From Acidithiobacillus sp. HP-2 (lineage in GTDB: Bacteria > Pseudomonadota > Gammaproteobacteria > Acidithiobacillales > Acidithiobacillaceae), in the NCBI RefSeq assembly GCF_015100155.1, contig NZ_JACKZA010000001.1, forward strand, positions 1-64,000: 64,000 bases of DNA, in the 5' to 3' direction. Made by a program: the position numbers and the translations under genes. The first letter of the stretch is position 1. Each line of letters opens with the position of its first letter. This document shows positions 14,822 to 24,162 of the stretch, one piece after another. The notes below the pieces were generated by a model. That model saw only the letters and a list, made by a program, of their open reading frames with translations, made no database searches and was not told where the DNA came from.

Positions 14822-15598
14822 TCAGCGCAACAGGCGTCGGACCAGTAAACGCCAGGCGATCAGGTAGGGAATTACGGTATACAGCAGCAGAACGCCGAGA
14901 TGGTAAGGCACGTGCCGGGGGAGTTGTCCGGTCAACAGTGGGCGCAACAAGGCTACTGCATGGGTCAGCGGCAATACCTGGGCAATATCCCGGGCAAAGG
15001 CGGGGAGTGAGTGCAAAGGATAAAATACCCCGCAAAATAAAAACATGGGGGTGACAGCCAGGGTGAAGTAGTACATGAAAAAGTCATAACTGCGGGCCAT
15101 GGCGGTGATGACCAGGGCGAGGCTGCCGAAGCTTAATCCCGACAGCAGAATGACCGGAATGCTCAGCCATACCCAGGGCCCCTGAATGGCTCCGAAAAAG
15201 CTGGCCACAATGATAATGGCCACAGCGCTGATCAGGCCTTTGATGGCGGCCCAGAGCACCTCGCCGGCAAGAATGTCACTGACCCGTAAGGGGGTGGCCA
15301 GCATGGCGGCATAGGTGTGTTGGGCGCTCATCCGGGTAAAAGCCGAATACAATCCCTCAAAACTCGCCGTATTCATGACGCTGCTGGCGACAATGCCCGA
15401 GGCAATGAAGGTGATATAGGGCATGCCGTCCATATGTCCGACAAAATGCCCGAGCCCGTAACCCAAAGCCAGCAAATACAGTAATGGATCACCGAAATTG
15501 CCAAACATGCTGGGGAGCAGGAGTTTCCGCCATACCCCGAAATTGCGCTGCACCACAGCCAGGGCTCCGGGATTGGGAATGGCATCTTGCCAGGACAT
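14822..15598 (-). CDS. ABC-2 type transporter permease (NodJ-like)
   Basis: The protein has 258 residues and six predicted membrane segments; it belongs to the ABC2 permease family with the NFGDPLLYLLALGYGLG start region and a FLFCGVFYPLHSLP loop common in NodJ/YadH-type exporters. The ATG at 15598 shares one base with the ATPase stop (TGATG); a longer frame to 15676 lies inside the ATPase gene. With the ATPase it forms an exporter of an unknown lipid or oligosaccharide-like substrate. A NodIJ label does not imply nodulation here. Confidence 0.85.
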   Translation of the reverse strand: MSWQDAIPNPGALAVVQRNFGVWRKLLLPSMFGNFGDPLLYLLALGYGLGHFVGHMDGMPYITFIASGIVASSVMNTASFEGLYSAFTRMSAQHTYAAMLATPLRVSDILAGEVLWAAIKGLISAVAIIIVASFFGAIQGPWVWLSIPVILLSGLSFGSLALVITAMARSYDFFMYYFTLAVTPMFLFCGVFYPLHSLPAFARDIAQVLPLTHAVALLRPLLTGQLPRHVPYHLGVLLLYTVIPYLIAWRLLVRRLLR

Positions 15599-16530
15599 CA
15601 GTGCCCGTCCTCTCGCAAATTGCGGCCTGTGAGTCTTAAAAATACATCTTCGAGGCTGGCGGGACGCTGCAACCATCGGTAATCCGGGTTATGGATAAAA
15701 TGCGCCATCACCTGCTGCAGGTTCTGCCCATAACAAATAAGAGTGTCACCGACTCTTTCACTGAGCGCTACCTGCTGTTGATGCCAGTTTTCGGGATCCG
15801 GAATGCTGCCATCCAGGCGGCGCAACTCCAGCACTTCACCGGGAATATGGGATTCAATCAGACCTCTGGGGGTGTCCTGCGCCAGAATGCGACCCTGATC
15901 AATAATGCCGACCTGATCAGCCAGTCGCTCCGCCTCGTCCATATAATGGGTGGTGAGCAACAGGGTGGTTCCCTGACGGCGTAAGTCGCGCAGGCGTTGC
16001 CAGATCAGGTGCCGTGCCTGCGGGTCGAGCCCGGTGGTGGGTTCATCCAGCAGCAGGAGCTGCGGGGCGTTGATGAGCGCGCGGGCAATGGTGAGGCGGC
16101 GTTGCATGCCGCCGGACAGGGCGGAAATAGGTTGCCGGGCGTAGCTGCTCAGGGCCATGAAATCCAGCAATTCCGCACTGCGTTGACGGATTCTGGTCTT
16201 GGGAAGACGAAAATAGCGTCCGTAGGTCCAGAGGTTCTCTTCTACAGTAAAATCCGGGTCGAGGTTGTCCATTTGCGGGACTACGCCGATTCTGGCGCGA
16301 CCCGCTGCTCCCAATGTGGAAAGCGCCTGTCCATCCATACGGATTTCTCCACCGTCCAGGGGAGTCAGGCCCTGGATAGCCCGTATGGTGGTGCTTTTGC
16401 CCGCGCCATTAGGCCCTACCAGGGCATAACAACTGCCCGCAGGAATGGAAAACTCTACCCCCTGCAAAACTTCGCGCTTGGCGTACTGCTTGTGCAGATG
16501 TTTCAGTTCAAGAAAAGCGGGTTTCAGCAC
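15598..16530 (-). CDS. ABC transporter ATP-binding protein (NodI-like)
   Basis: This 310-residue ATPase has Walker A GPNGAGKST (~39-47), a Q-loop, signature ALSGGMQRR, Walker B LLLLDEPTTG and a switch His (TTHYMDEAERL), followed by a ~90-residue C-terminal domain seen in DrrA/NodI-type subunits. It powers the permease encoded immediately downstream. Its start region overlaps the 3' end of the alpha/beta hydrolase gene by 23 bases, so all four genes from the ferredoxin onward may form one transcript. Confidence 0.9.
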   Translation of the reverse strand: MLKPAFLELKHLHKQYAKREVLQGVEFSIPAGSCYALVGPNGAGKSTTIRAIQGLTPLDGGEIRMDGQALSTLGAAGRARIGVVPQMDNLDPDFTVEENLWTYGRYFRLPKTRIRQRSAELLDFMALSSYARQPISALSGGMQRRLTIARALINAPQLLLLDEPTTGLDPQARHLIWQRLRDLRRQGTTLLLTTHYMDEAERLADQVGIIDQGRILAQDTPRGLIESHIPGEVLELRRLDGSIPDPENWHQQQVALSERVGDTLICYGQNLQQVMAHFIHNPDYRWLQRPASLEDVFLRLTGRNLREDGH

Positions 16531-17242
16531 AGGGGCTTGTTCCCGTATAGCGCATTTTGGCTACGTCGTCTGCAAGGGATTGCAGCAGCGCTGTCTGCAG
16601 GGTGTTGAGTTGACCATGAAAAAAATGATCCGCTGGCAGCAGCAGGGTTGTGGGGTTGACGGGTAAGCCTGCCAGCCACTGTTTGACGTTGGCTGCCGGT
16701 ACCAACTCGTCCTGCTCACCCTGAATCAGGGTCCAGGGACAGCGGGGTGGCGACAGATGCTGGAAGTCGAACAGATTGACGGGCGGGGCCACCGTCAGCA
16801 GGCGCGTGATATGGGGATGGTGATGTACGGCCCGATAGGCCACGTAAGCGCCAAAAGAAAAGCCGGACAGCCAGATATCAAAACCCGGACGTCTTTCCTG
16901 CACCCAGTCCAGAACCGCCAGACAGTCTTCTGTTTCCCCCCGGCCGTCGTCATAACTGCCGGCGCTTTCTCCGACGCCCCGAAAATTGAAGCGCAGGGAG
17001 GGGATACCCAGCAGATTGAAGGTTCTGCTGAGATAGTGCACCACCTTGTTGTGCAGGGTGCCGCCATAGAGCGGGTGCGGGTGGAGAATGACGGCCACTG
17101 CCCCCCGGGTTTCCTTTTCAGGACAGGCCGTGAGGCCTTCCAGATCACCTGCCGGACCGGGGATGAGGACTTTCTGGCCGACGCACTCCAGGCCCGCCAG
17201 CTCGCCCCCGTCATACAGATGACTGCGGTCTATGGGCAGCAT
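16508..17242 (-). CDS. Alpha/beta-hydrolase of the dienelactone-hydrolase/YfbB-like type
   Basis: This 244-residue cytoplasmic hydrolase has an ILHPHPLYGGTLHNKVV segment, a nucleophile elbow GFSFGAY, an acid residue in GEQDELV and the catalytic His in ADHFFHG. This set matches the family of short alpha/beta hydrolases often annotated as OsmC-linked or KANL3/Tex30 relatives. The substrate is not known. The start ATG at 17242 abuts the ferredoxin stop, sharing one base. No secretion signal is seen. Confidence 0.75.
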   Translation of the reverse strand: MLPIDRSHLYDGGELAGLECVGQKVLIPGPAGDLEGLTACPEKETRGAVAVILHPHPLYGGTLHNKVVHYLSRTFNLLGIPSLRFNFRGVGESAGSYDDGRGETEDCLAVLDWVQERRPGFDIWLSGFSFGAYVAYRAVHHHPHITRLLTVAPPVNLFDFQHLSPPRCPWTLIQGEQDELVPAANVKQWLAGLPVNPTTLLLPADHFFHGQLNTLQTALLQSLADDVAKMRYTGTSPCAETRFS

Positions 17243-17559
17243 CAGATGCGTAACCTGTCTACGGGAACCCCGTCACGCAGATGCGATTCGACAATTTCCC
17301 GCACATCATCACCATCGACAAAGGTGTACCAGACGGCTTCCGGATAAACGACGGCTACCGGACCTTCCTGGCAGCGTCCCAGGCAGCCGCAGCGATTGAC
17401 GCGGACCTGATGATCACCATGAATTCCCAGGGATTTGGCATGTTTCTTGGCCAGATGAAACATTTCGTCGGCCAGTCCGCTGTTGTTGCAGGACTGTTCA
17501 CCATTGTCGCGATGATTCAGGCAGATAAACATATGCCGTTGATAGAAACCTTCTTCCAT
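17242..17559 (-). CDS. Thioredoxin-like [2Fe-2S] ferredoxin
   Basis: This 105-residue protein has cysteines in the pattern of Shethna-type ferredoxins: ICLN at ~13, EQSCNNSG at ~24, and NRCGCLGRCQEGP at ~57-63, with VVYPEAVWY following. These form one [2Fe-2S] cluster in a thioredoxin fold and serve in electron transfer. It leads a four-gene minus-strand group with a hydrolase and an ABC exporter. Its redox partner is not evident. Upstream, coq7 is transcribed divergently about 70 bases away. Confidence 0.85.
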   Translation of the reverse strand: MEEGFYQRHMFICLNHRDNGEQSCNNSGLADEMFHLAKKHAKSLGIHGDHQVRVNRCGCLGRCQEGPVAVVYPEAVWYTFVDGDDVREIVESHLRDGVPVDRLRI

Positions 17560-17631
17560 AAGCGTTGACCCTTTCTCTGCTCAGGGACATCATACCCGAA
17601 TCAGCTTTTACAAACAGCGTACGGAGAAATC

Positions 17632-18258
17632 ATGCTCAGCGATTTGCTTGTCGCCAATCTGGATAATGCCCTGCGGACCCTGACCGGTCAGCATGTCGGG
17701 AGTCGTCGTCCCTATCCCGGCCGGGCAGTGCCCGATACCTTGCTGCGACCCTGGGAACGTCAGGCGGCAGGACGGATGATGCGGGTCAATCATGCCGGTG
17801 AGGTGATGGCCCAGGCCCTGTATATGGGACAGGCGGCAGGTACCCCTGATCCGGAATTACGCGCGCAACTGGAACGCGCCCGCAGCGAAGAAGAAGATCA
17901 TCTGCGCTGGTGCCAGACCCGGCTGCAGGAACTCAACAGTCGTCCCAGTCTTTTATCCCCCCTTTGGTATGGAGCAGGCTGGAGCATGGGCTTTCTGGCC
18001 GCCCGTCAGGGTCGGGCAGCCAATCTTGGTCTGGTGGTGGCTGTGGAAAATCAGGTGGAAGAGCATCTGAACGGGCACCTGGATGCCTTGCCGGCCGATG
18101 ATGATCGCAGCCGGGCCGTGGTGGCGCAGATGCGGGATGATGAAGTGGGACATGCCGAGACGGCAGAATCTCTGGGTGCCGGAAAACTGCCCATGCCGGT
18201 GCGGATGGCCATGGGGGTGTTTTCCAGGATGCTGACACAGGGGGCACTCTGGATTTAA
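17632..18258 (+). CDS. coq7: Coq7-type demethoxyubiquinone hydroxylase
   Basis: This 208-residue di-iron monooxygenase hydroxylates 2-polyprenyl-3-methyl-6-methoxy-1,4-benzoquinone in ubiquinone synthesis. The carboxylate ligands are visible: RVNHAGEVMAQALY (E+H region), the EEEDHLRW cluster near residue 90, VENQVEEHLNGHL near 142 and DDEVGHAETA near 170. The length matches the family. The start ATG 17632 follows a GGAGAAATC site. It is membrane-associated in related species. It is divergent from the ferredoxin gene and convergent with the Rrf2 regulator. Confidence 0.93.
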   Translation: MLSDLLVANLDNALRTLTGQHVGSRRPYPGRAVPDTLLRPWERQAAGRMMRVNHAGEVMAQALYMGQAAGTPDPELRAQLERARSEEEDHLRWCQTRLQELNSRPSLLSPLWYGAGWSMGFLAARQGRAANLGLVVAVENQVEEHLNGHLDALPADDDRSRAVVAQMRDDEVGHAETAESLGAGKLPMPVRMAMGVFSRMLTQGALWI

Positions 18259-18271
18259 GCGCCCCGTGTGC

Positions 18272-18757
18272 TCAGGATACCGGGTGTTTGGTGGCCATTG
18301 GCCGGATATGGAGTTCTGAACCCCCCGGTAAATGGATGCGATAACGACCGGCACGCACGGCTTCAGCCATGCTGCCAATGGTTTGCCTGCCGAGCAGACC
18401 CATGACTTCGGCCTTCAGGGGCTTCCACTGATAGTGGACCGGGCAGGCGGTTTCGTCGGCACAGGCCTTGAGTCCCAGCACGCAACCCTGGCCGAAGGGT
18501 TGACCTTCCACTACTTCGACAATATCCAGAATGTTCATCTGGTCTGCTCCCGGCCTCAGCACAAAGCCACCACCACGGCCCTTGAAAGAATCCAGTACCC
18601 CGCGTTTGGCCAGATCCTGAAGGATTTTTGCCAGATATTGGGCCGGGACCCGCAGATAATCGGAAATATCCCGGCTCAGCACCGGTTCGCCCTCCGGTTG
18701 GGCGGCAAGATAAATCAATGCTTGTAAAGCATATTCGCTGGTTTTACTCAGTAGCAT
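18272..18757 (-). CDS. Rrf2-family transcriptional regulator with cysteine cluster
   Basis: This 161-residue protein starts with the Rrf2 winged helix (LSKTSEYALQALIYLA), recognition helix RVPAQYLAKILQDLAKRG and wing FKGRGGGFVL. Three cysteines, at ~92, ~99 and ~105 (CVLGLKACADETACPVH), match the position used for Fe-S binding in IscR/NsrR/RsrR, so an iron-sulfur or redox sensor is likely. It lies close upstream of nothing in its own strand but is followed by convergent coq7. The OsmC gene lies 10 bases upstream in the same direction, so the two may be co-transcribed. Confidence 0.85.
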   Translation of the reverse strand: MLLSKTSEYALQALIYLAAQPEGEPVLSRDISDYLRVPAQYLAKILQDLAKRGVLDSFKGRGGGFVLRPGADQMNILDIVEVVEGQPFGQGCVLGLKACADETACPVHYQWKPLKAEVMGLLGRQTIGSMAEAVRAGRYRIHLPGGSELHIRPMATKHPVS

Positions 18758-18767
18758 GAAAACATCC

Positions 18768-19193
18768 TCAGGATTCGTCGACGACTGTAAAGTCGTGGGT
18801 GATTTCCGCTGTTTTCCCCAGCATGACGCTGGCTGAACAGTATTTTTCCGCCGACAGGCTGATGGCGTGTGCTACTCGCTTGGGATCCAGTGCTTTGCCG
18901 GATACCATAAAATGCAGGTGTATTTTTGTGAATACCTTGGGGTCGGTGTCAGCCCGTTCGGCCTGGATGTCAACCACACATTGCTGGATGGCCTGCCGGG
19001 ATTTTTGCAGGATCATGACCACATCAATGCTCGCACAACCACCAAGGCCCATGAGCAACATTTCCATGGGCCGTGCGCCAAGATTCTGTCCACCAATTTC
19101 TGCGGAGCCATCCATGACCAAAGCATGACCACTGTCAGCATTGGCCACAAAACTCATTTGACCCGGGCCCATCCATTGTACGCGTGTCTGCAT
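18768..19193 (-). CDS. OsmC/Ohr-family protein
   Basis: The start at 19193 is preferred because AAGGGGG lies 6 bases upstream; the longer frame to 19262 would run into trpC. The 141-residue product has the family pattern GARPMEMLLMGLGGCASIDV with one reactive Cys and a second in AEKYCSASVMLG, used for thiol peroxidase chemistry on organic hydroperoxides or unknown thiols. It resembles the YhfA/OsmC-like subgroup. It is probably co-transcribed with the Rrf2 regulator downstream, which suggests redox control. Confidence 0.85.
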   Translation of the reverse strand: MQTRVQWMGPGQMSFVANADSGHALVMDGSAEIGGQNLGARPMEMLLMGLGGCASIDVVMILQKSRQAIQQCVVDIQAERADTDPKVFTKIHLHFMVSGKALDPKRVAHAISLSAEKYCSASVMLGKTAEITHDFTVVDES

Positions 19194-19230
19194 GCGTCGC
19201 CCCCTTTTGCTTTTGAACAACAACCTATCA

Positions 19231-20043
19231 TTAGATGACAATATGCGGGCCATGTAAACCAAACAGCTTACTCAAAGCCGCACCGGGTTGCGCTTCGCGC
19301 ATGAAGGCCTCGCCGACGAGGAAAGCGTTGACGTCTGCCGCACGCAGTTTCTGGACTTCCTCAGGGCTGCGAATACCGCTTTCGGTGACCACAATGCGGT
19401 CTTCGGGTACCTGCGGAAGTAACTGCAGGGTGGTTTCAATATCGGTCACGAAGCGATGCAGATCGCGGTTGTTGATGCCAATCAATGGAGTACGCAATTT
19501 TAGGGCACGCTGGAGTTCTGCACTGTTGTGTACTTCGACCAGTACGGCCATACCCAGGCAGTGGGCAGATTCTTCCAGGGTTTGCAGTTGTTCATCCGAC
19601 AATGCCGCGACAATGAGGAGGATGGCATCGGCGCCAATGGCGCGTGCTTCCCAGACCTGATAGGGATCAATGCAGAAATCCTTTCTCAGCACCGGAATGG
19701 AGCAGGCTTCCCGGGCAGCCGTCAGGTAAATGTCGGCGCCCTGAAAATAATGCTCATCCGTCAGCACCGACAGGCAGGCCGCGTCGTGGGCTGCGTAATC
19801 CTGGGCTATGCTGACAGGATTGAAATCTTCCCGAATAATGCCTGCGGAAGGGGAGGCCTTTTTGATTTCGGCGATGACTGCGGCTTGCCCGGCACTGATT
19901 TTACTGCGGATAGAGCCGATGAAATCACGGGCTGGCCCGCTCAGGGCTACAGATTCCTGCAATTCAGCCAAACCAAGACGGGCCTTGCGTTCAATGACTT
20001 CAGCGTGTTTGCGGGTAATGATTTCCTGGAGTATGTCCGTCAT
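19231..20043 (-). CDS. trpC: Indole-3-glycerol phosphate synthase
   Basis: This 270-residue TIM-barrel enzyme converts carboxyphenylaminodeoxyribulose-5-phosphate into indole glycerol phosphate, the fourth reaction of tryptophan synthesis. Visible motifs are [11 protein letters not shown] (catalytic Lys), [38 protein letters not shown] and VTESGI. It is monofunctional: there is no fused trpF. It follows trpD by nine bases in the trpG-trpD-trpC group. trpF, trpB and trpA are not in the window. Confidence 0.96.
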   Translation of the reverse strand: MTDILQEIITRKHAEVIERKARLGLAELQESVALSGPARDFIGSIRSKISAGQAAVIAEIKKASPSAGIIREDFNPVSIAQDYAAHDAACLSVLTDEHYFQGADIYLTAAREACSIPVLRKDFCIDPYQVWEARAIGADAILLIVAALSDEQLQTLEESAHCLGMAVLVEVHNSAELQRALKLRTPLIGINNRDLHRFVTDIETTLQLLPQVPEDRIVVTESGIRSPEEVQKLRAADVNAFLVGEAFMREAQPGAALSKLFGLHGPHIVI

Positions 20044-20052
20044 ACGGATCCT

Positions 20053-21063
20053 TTATTGGTTTTTGCCCAGTAATTCCTGCCATTTACTCCAGGCAGCGCC
20101 TGACTTCAAAATGTCTCTTGCCAACACCACACCAACCGCCATATCGGGTACCACATCTGCAGCATAAAGCGCGGCCCCGGCGTTCAGTAAAACCACATCC
20201 AGGCGCGGTCCCGCCCGGTTTTGCAGGACTTCTTCGGCAGCCGACAGTGCTTCTGCTACGCTGCTGATTTGCAGGCTGGCCAGCGGCGCGCGCGCAATAC
20301 CGAAGTCCTCCGGCTGAATCCGACTGCGCGAAATCACCCCATCCTTCAGTTCGGCCATGTCCGTGGGGGCAGAAAGACTGATTTCATCCAGACCGTCATG
20401 ACCATGAACCACCAGTACGTGACGGGAGCCCAGTTCCCGGGCCGCTTCGGCCAGTGGGATCAGCCAGCGTTCGGCGTACACGCCGAGCACCTGATGCGGG
20501 GCCCCCGCCGGGTTACTCAGGGGACCCATCAGATTGAACAATGAGCGAATCGCCAGTTCTTTGCGCGGGCCGACGGCATGGCGCATGGCACCGTGATGCG
20601 CCGGAGCGAACAGGAAGCCGATGCCGATTTTTTCGATGCTTTGCGCCACCGCTTCGGGGCTCATATCCATGGGCAGGCCCGCAGCTTCCAGAACATCTGC
20701 ACTGCCACTGCGACTGACCATGGAACGGTTGCCGTGTTTGGCTACCCGGGCGCCCCCCGCTGCTGCGACGACGGCAGATACCGTGGAAATATTGAAGGTG
20801 CTCAGGGCATCTCCGCCGGTCCCGCAGGTGTCGAGCAGATGGTCGGTGGAAACTTCCACCCGGGTCATGCAGGCGCGCAGCGCCAAGGTGGCGCCAACCA
20901 GTTCTTCGACCCGTTGTCCCTTCATGCGCAGGCCCATGAGGAGGGCGCCAATTTGCGCCGGCGTCCAGTCACCGGCCATGATTCCGGCAAATACATGCTG
21001 GGCCTGCTCTCGGGACAAATCCTGCCCGGCGGCAATTTGTTCAAGAATGTCGCGGACCATCAT
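20053..21063 (-). CDS. trpD: Anthranilate phosphoribosyltransferase
   Basis: The chosen ATG (21063) overlaps the trpG stop (ATGA), giving 336 residues, the usual family length; the frame continues upstream to 21111 inside trpG. Motifs include [17 protein letters not shown] (PRPP-binding glycine loop), [21 protein letters not shown] and [12 protein letters not shown]. The enzyme joins anthranilate and PRPP. Coupling to trpG is expected. It is a separate protein, not the TrpGD fusion of enteric bacteria. Confidence 0.96.
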   Translation of the reverse strand: MMVRDILEQIAAGQDLSREQAQHVFAGIMAGDWTPAQIGALLMGLRMKGQRVEELVGATLALRACMTRVEVSTDHLLDTCGTGGDALSTFNISTVSAVVAAAGGARVAKHGNRSMVSRSGSADVLEAAGLPMDMSPEAVAQSIEKIGIGFLFAPAHHGAMRHAVGPRKELAIRSLFNLMGPLSNPAGAPHQVLGVYAERWLIPLAEAARELGSRHVLVVHGHDGLDEISLSAPTDMAELKDGVISRSRIQPEDFGIARAPLASLQISSVAEALSAAEEVLQNRAGPRLDVVLLNAGAALYAADVVPDMAVGVVLARDILKSGAAWSKWQELLGKNQ

Positions 21064-21635
21064 CGGGTTGCTTCTCCCTGTAAGAAGTGCTGGAGGAGGG
21101 TTTTGCCACATTCGCTGAGAATGGACTCAGGATGGAACTGCACCCCTTCCACGGCCAGTGCGCGGTGACGTAACCCCATGATTTCTCCCGCCTCCGTCCA
21201 GGCCGTGATTTCCAGACTCTCTGGCAGGCTGTCGCGTTCGACAATCAGGGAATGATAACGGGTGGCGGGAAAGGGGTCGGGCAGGTCGTGGAAGATCCCC
21301 TGACCATGGTGATGGATGGGTGAGGTCTTGCCATGCATCACCTGATCGGCGCGGATCACCTTGCCACCAAAGGCCTGTCCGATGGCCTGATGCCCGAGAC
21401 AAACGCCCAGCAGCGGGATTTTGCCGGCAAAGTGCTGGATGGTGGCAATGGAAATGCCCGCTTCATTGGGGGTGCAGGGACCGGGCGAGATGCAGATATG
21501 GCTGGGGGCCAGCTCGGCAATGCGGGCAATATCAATGGCGTCATTGCGTTCTACCCGTACTTCCGCACCAAGCTCGCCAAAATACTGCACCAGGTTGTAG
21601 GTGAAGCTATCGTAATTATCGATCATGAGCAGCAT
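21060..21635 (-). CDS. trpG: Anthranilate synthase glutaminase subunit (may also serve in folate)
   Basis: This 191-residue class I glutamine amidotransferase has the nucleophile in GVCLGHQ (~80), the His-Glu pair in VQFHPES, and starts [19 protein letters not shown]. It provides ammonia to TrpE, and in many bacteria also to PabB. It is separated from trpE by a vapBC insertion of about 900 bases; its own ribosome site (GGAG) lies upstream of ATG 21635. A copy of its start region survives at the trpE end. Confidence 0.95.
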   Translation of the reverse strand: MLLMIDNYDSFTYNLVQYFGELGAEVRVERNDAIDIARIAELAPSHICISPGPCTPNEAGISIATIQHFAGKIPLLGVCLGHQAIGQAFGGKVIRADQVMHGKTSPIHHHGQGIFHDLPDPFPATRYHSLIVERDSLPESLEITAWTEAGEIMGLRHRALAVEGVQFHPESILSECGKTLLQHFLQGEATR

Positions 21636-21719
21636 AATTGCTCCATCCTGTTGATTTGTATGTACTCTACCATAAAATACTCGCGAATCATGTCCCTTCC
21701 ATAACCTCTTTGGCGACGG

Positions 21720-22139
21720 CTACCAGGCAGGTACAACGACTGCAGGTGCAACACCAAGGCGTTTGGCGCGGCGTGCAAATCGACGGTCATCGAAGCTTAT
21801 GAATTCCGTGCAATGGCTGCTGGCCAGCAAGTGCAGGGCATCGGCGAAGTCGAGCCCCTCTGTGTGCCAGGCCAAGGCATCGGCGATGCGCGACCATTCT
21901 TCGACATGGACGTTGGGCAGACCAAGCAGATGTTTGACGACCCTGACGAAATCTTCGTCCGCAAAGCCATAAAAGGCGCGCAAGACCCATTCGAGCTCAA
22001 GGATTACGGTCAGGGGTACGAACACCTGGGGGGATTCGGTCAGGAGTCTGTGGGCAATCGGTCGCTGTCTGGCTGCCTCAGGGTCAGCCGGGTCAGCCAC
22101 ATAGAAACGTGCCAGAATGTTGGTATCAAGGGCGATCAT
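21720..22139 (-). CDS. vapC: VapC-family PIN-domain toxin
   Basis: This ~139-residue PIN-domain RNase starts MIALDTNILARFYVADP (first catalytic Asp in the DTN motif) at ATG 22139; the frame is open up to 22220 but those residues lie inside the antitoxin gene. Further acidic residues appear in LELEWVLRAF, GLDFADALHL and SFDDRRFARRA, as in VapC toxins, which cut tRNA or rRNA. It overlaps the upstream vapB by 14 bases. The pair lies between trpE and trpG, an unusual place. Confidence 0.88.
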   Translation of the reverse strand: MIALDTNILARFYVADPADPEAARQRPIAHRLLTESPQVFVPLTVILELEWVLRAFYGFADEDFVRVVKHLLGLPNVHVEEWSRIADALAWHTEGLDFADALHLLASSHCTEFISFDDRRFARRAKRLGVAPAVVVPAW

Positions 22140-22383
22140 CTTTGCTTTCACGCATGGCGAGGGCGACATCGAAATCGGCAAGACGGCGTTTTCCCGGCCG
22201 CGTGCAAACCAGCATGCCAAAGCCGTCTTCGGCAGTGGTTGGAGTGACTTGGCGCTTCACCTCGGCGTGGATGACATGACCTTCCAGGCTGAAATCGAGT
22301 TGACAGCCGGGGGTGATGCCCAGGCGGCGACGGATTTCCACCGGAATGACAACTTGGCCTTTATCGGAAACGGTTGTTAACAT
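22126..22383 (-). CDS. vapB: VapB-type antitoxin with AbrB/SpoVT fold
   Basis: This 85-residue protein starts MLTTVSDKGQVVIPVEIRRRLGI, the swapped-hairpin AbrB DNA-binding domain, and has a charged C-terminal tail (PGKRRLADFDVALAMRE) that would neutralise VapC. ATG 22383 follows AGGAGA at proper spacing. A perfect 13-base palindrome just upstream is the likely self-repression operator. It is translated before vapC in an overlapping pair, the standard order for type II modules. Confidence 0.9.
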   Translation of the reverse strand: MLTTVSDKGQVVIPVEIRRRLGITPGCQLDFSLEGHVIHAEVKRQVTPTTAEDGFGMLVCTRPGKRRLADFDVALAMRESKDDRP

Positions 22384-22397
22384 GACAACATTCTCCT

Positions 22398-22410
22398 CTT
22401 ACCTGGTAAG
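22398..22410. promoter_or_regulatory. Palindromic operator and promoter of vapBC
   Basis: CTTACCTGGTAAG is a perfect palindrome of 13 bases located 14 bases upstream of the vapB start, between the ribosome site and an extended -10 element (TGCTAAAAT on the minus strand, 22414-22422). Autorepression by VapBC at such a site is typical. Confidence 0.6.
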
Positions 22411-22528
22411 AATATTTTAGCACAAGGCATTCCTCCGGCAGCAGAATGTAAATGCCGGGGAGATCCATCGGTAACTGGGATGATCTGGCGATTGGGCCTG
22501 GCTTGCTCGATCTTCAGAAAGCTTTGTC

Positions 22529-22553
22529 TGCAGTCATCAATCATGAGCAGCAT
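22529..22553. repeat. Duplicated trpG start region flanking vapBC
   Basis: The minus-strand sequence ATGCTGCTCATGATTGAT here equals the first codons of trpG (ATGCTGCTCATGATCGAT at 21618-21635), and it overlaps the trpE stop. The same stretch occurs on both sides of the toxin-antitoxin module, consistent with duplication of the target on insertion. Confidence 0.6.
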
Positions 22554-24057
22554 GATCTGCCCTCCCTTCGGGGTCGAGGCCGTTTTCGGCCAGTGCTACA
22601 GCCCGGAACATGGCGCGGCGCTTGTTCATGGTTTCTTCCCACTCTGCTGCGGGTTCGGAGTCGGCCACAATGCCCCCTCCGGCCTGAATATGCAGGGTGC
22701 CGTTTTTGATAACGGCCGTACGGATGGCGATGCAGGTATCCATGTTGCCATTCCAGCCCCAGTAGCCCACGGCCCCGGCATATACGGCCCGGGATACCGG
22801 TTCGATTTCCCGGATGATTTCCATGGCACGAATTTTCGGCGCTCCCGATACGGTGCCCGCCGGAAAGCTGGCGCGCAGGGCATCCATGGCATCCAGCTCC
22901 GGGCGCAGCCGACCCGTGACCTGGGAAACAATGTGCATGACATGGGAGTAGCGTTCAATGCCAAAGGAATCTGTCAGCGTGACCGAACCGACTTCGGCAA
23001 TTCGGCCCACATCATTGCGGGCCAGATCAATCAGCATGAGATGTTCGGCACGTTCTTTGGGGTCTGCCAGAAGCTCCTTTTCCAGAGCTTCATCTTCTGC
23101 CCGGTTTTTGCCCCGGGGACGGGTTCCGGCAATGGGGCGTACCGTGACTTGCCGGTCTTCCACCCGGACCAGAATTTCCGGCGAAGAGCCCACCAGATAA
23201 GTGTCGTCCAGATCTACATAAAACATGTAGGGAGAAGGATTGACGCCACGCAGGGCCCGGTAAAGGTCCAGAGGATGGGCACCCAGTTCGGTGGACAGGC
23301 GTTGCGAAGGCACAACTTGCATGACGTCGCCAGCAGCAATGTAATCCTTGATGTGATCCACTGCGGCCATGTATCCCTCACGGCTGAAACTGGCCGTGAA
23401 GTCTTCTTCCCTCACCCTGCGGGTTTGCACGGGGGGGGGCGGCGGCATGGCGCTTTGTCGCAGCCCCTTCTGAAGCGCATCCAGGCGCTGAAGGCCTTGG
23501 TGATAGGCATTGTTGTGACTGGGGTCCACATGAACCAGAAGCCGGATGGTTCCGCGCAAGTTGTCAAAAATCAGCAGCTCATCGGCCACCAGCAACTGGA
23601 TTTCCGGCAGATCGAGAGGGTCAGGCAGGGTTGCGTTACGGGCCAGACGCGGCTCAATATAGCGAACAATATCGTATCCGAAATAACCGACCAGCCCGCC
23701 ACTGAAGCGGTCATCAATGGCGTCTTCCAGGGGGGCGACCCGAAAGCGCGCGCGAAACGCGCTGATCCATTCGAGCGGGTCCTGCGGCTGGGCGCGTTCC
23801 GTTTCGATACCCTGATTGTGGACAGTCACCAACCCGTGATGCACGCGGATGATCAGCCGGGCAGGGAGTCCGATGATGGAGTAGCGCCCCCATTTTTCTC
23901 CACCCTGCACGGATTCGAGCAGATAGGCATAGGGACCATCCACCAGTTTCAGATAGGCGGAAAGGGGAGTGTCGAGGTCGGCAATGACCTCGCGGGAAAG
24001 GGGAATGCGGTTATAGCCCTGGCTTGCCAGAGCAGCAAAAGTGGCTTCAGAAATCAC
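22537..24057 (-). CDS. trpE: Anthranilate synthase component I
   Basis: This 506-residue chorismate-utilising enzyme makes anthranilate from chorismate with ammonia supplied by TrpG. Visible motifs are PLSAYLKL near the start (tryptophan feedback region), [45 protein letters not shown] and [13 protein letters not shown]. Its last codons overlap what was once the trpG start. It follows gph by about 105 bases at the end of the Calvin-cycle cluster, as in Acidithiobacillus cbb3-type operons. Confidence 0.97.
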   Translation of the reverse strand: MISEATFAALASQGYNRIPLSREVIADLDTPLSAYLKLVDGPYAYLLESVQGGEKWGRYSIIGLPARLIIRVHHGLVTVHNQGIETERAQPQDPLEWISAFRARFRVAPLEDAIDDRFSGGLVGYFGYDIVRYIEPRLARNATLPDPLDLPEIQLLVADELLIFDNLRGTIRLLVHVDPSHNNAYHQGLQRLDALQKGLRQSAMPPPPPVQTRRVREEDFTASFSREGYMAAVDHIKDYIAAGDVMQVVPSQRLSTELGAHPLDLYRALRGVNPSPYMFYVDLDDTYLVGSSPEILVRVEDRQVTVRPIAGTRPRGKNRAEDEALEKELLADPKERAEHLMLIDLARNDVGRIAEVGSVTLTDSFGIERYSHVMHIVSQVTGRLRPELDAMDALRASFPAGTVSGAPKIRAMEIIREIEPVSRAVYAGAVGYWGWNGNMDTCIAIRTAVIKNGTLHIQAGGGIVADSEPAAEWEETMNKRRAMFRAVALAENGLDPEGRADHAAHD

Positions 24058-24162
24058 GGATCACCTCGTTGGAACGATGAAAAGAAGGGCACTGCTTTTC
24101 AGCAGCGACGCCATCGTTTTCCCGCACGTTCCAATTTCCGCATGATTTCCGTTGCTCCTGTG

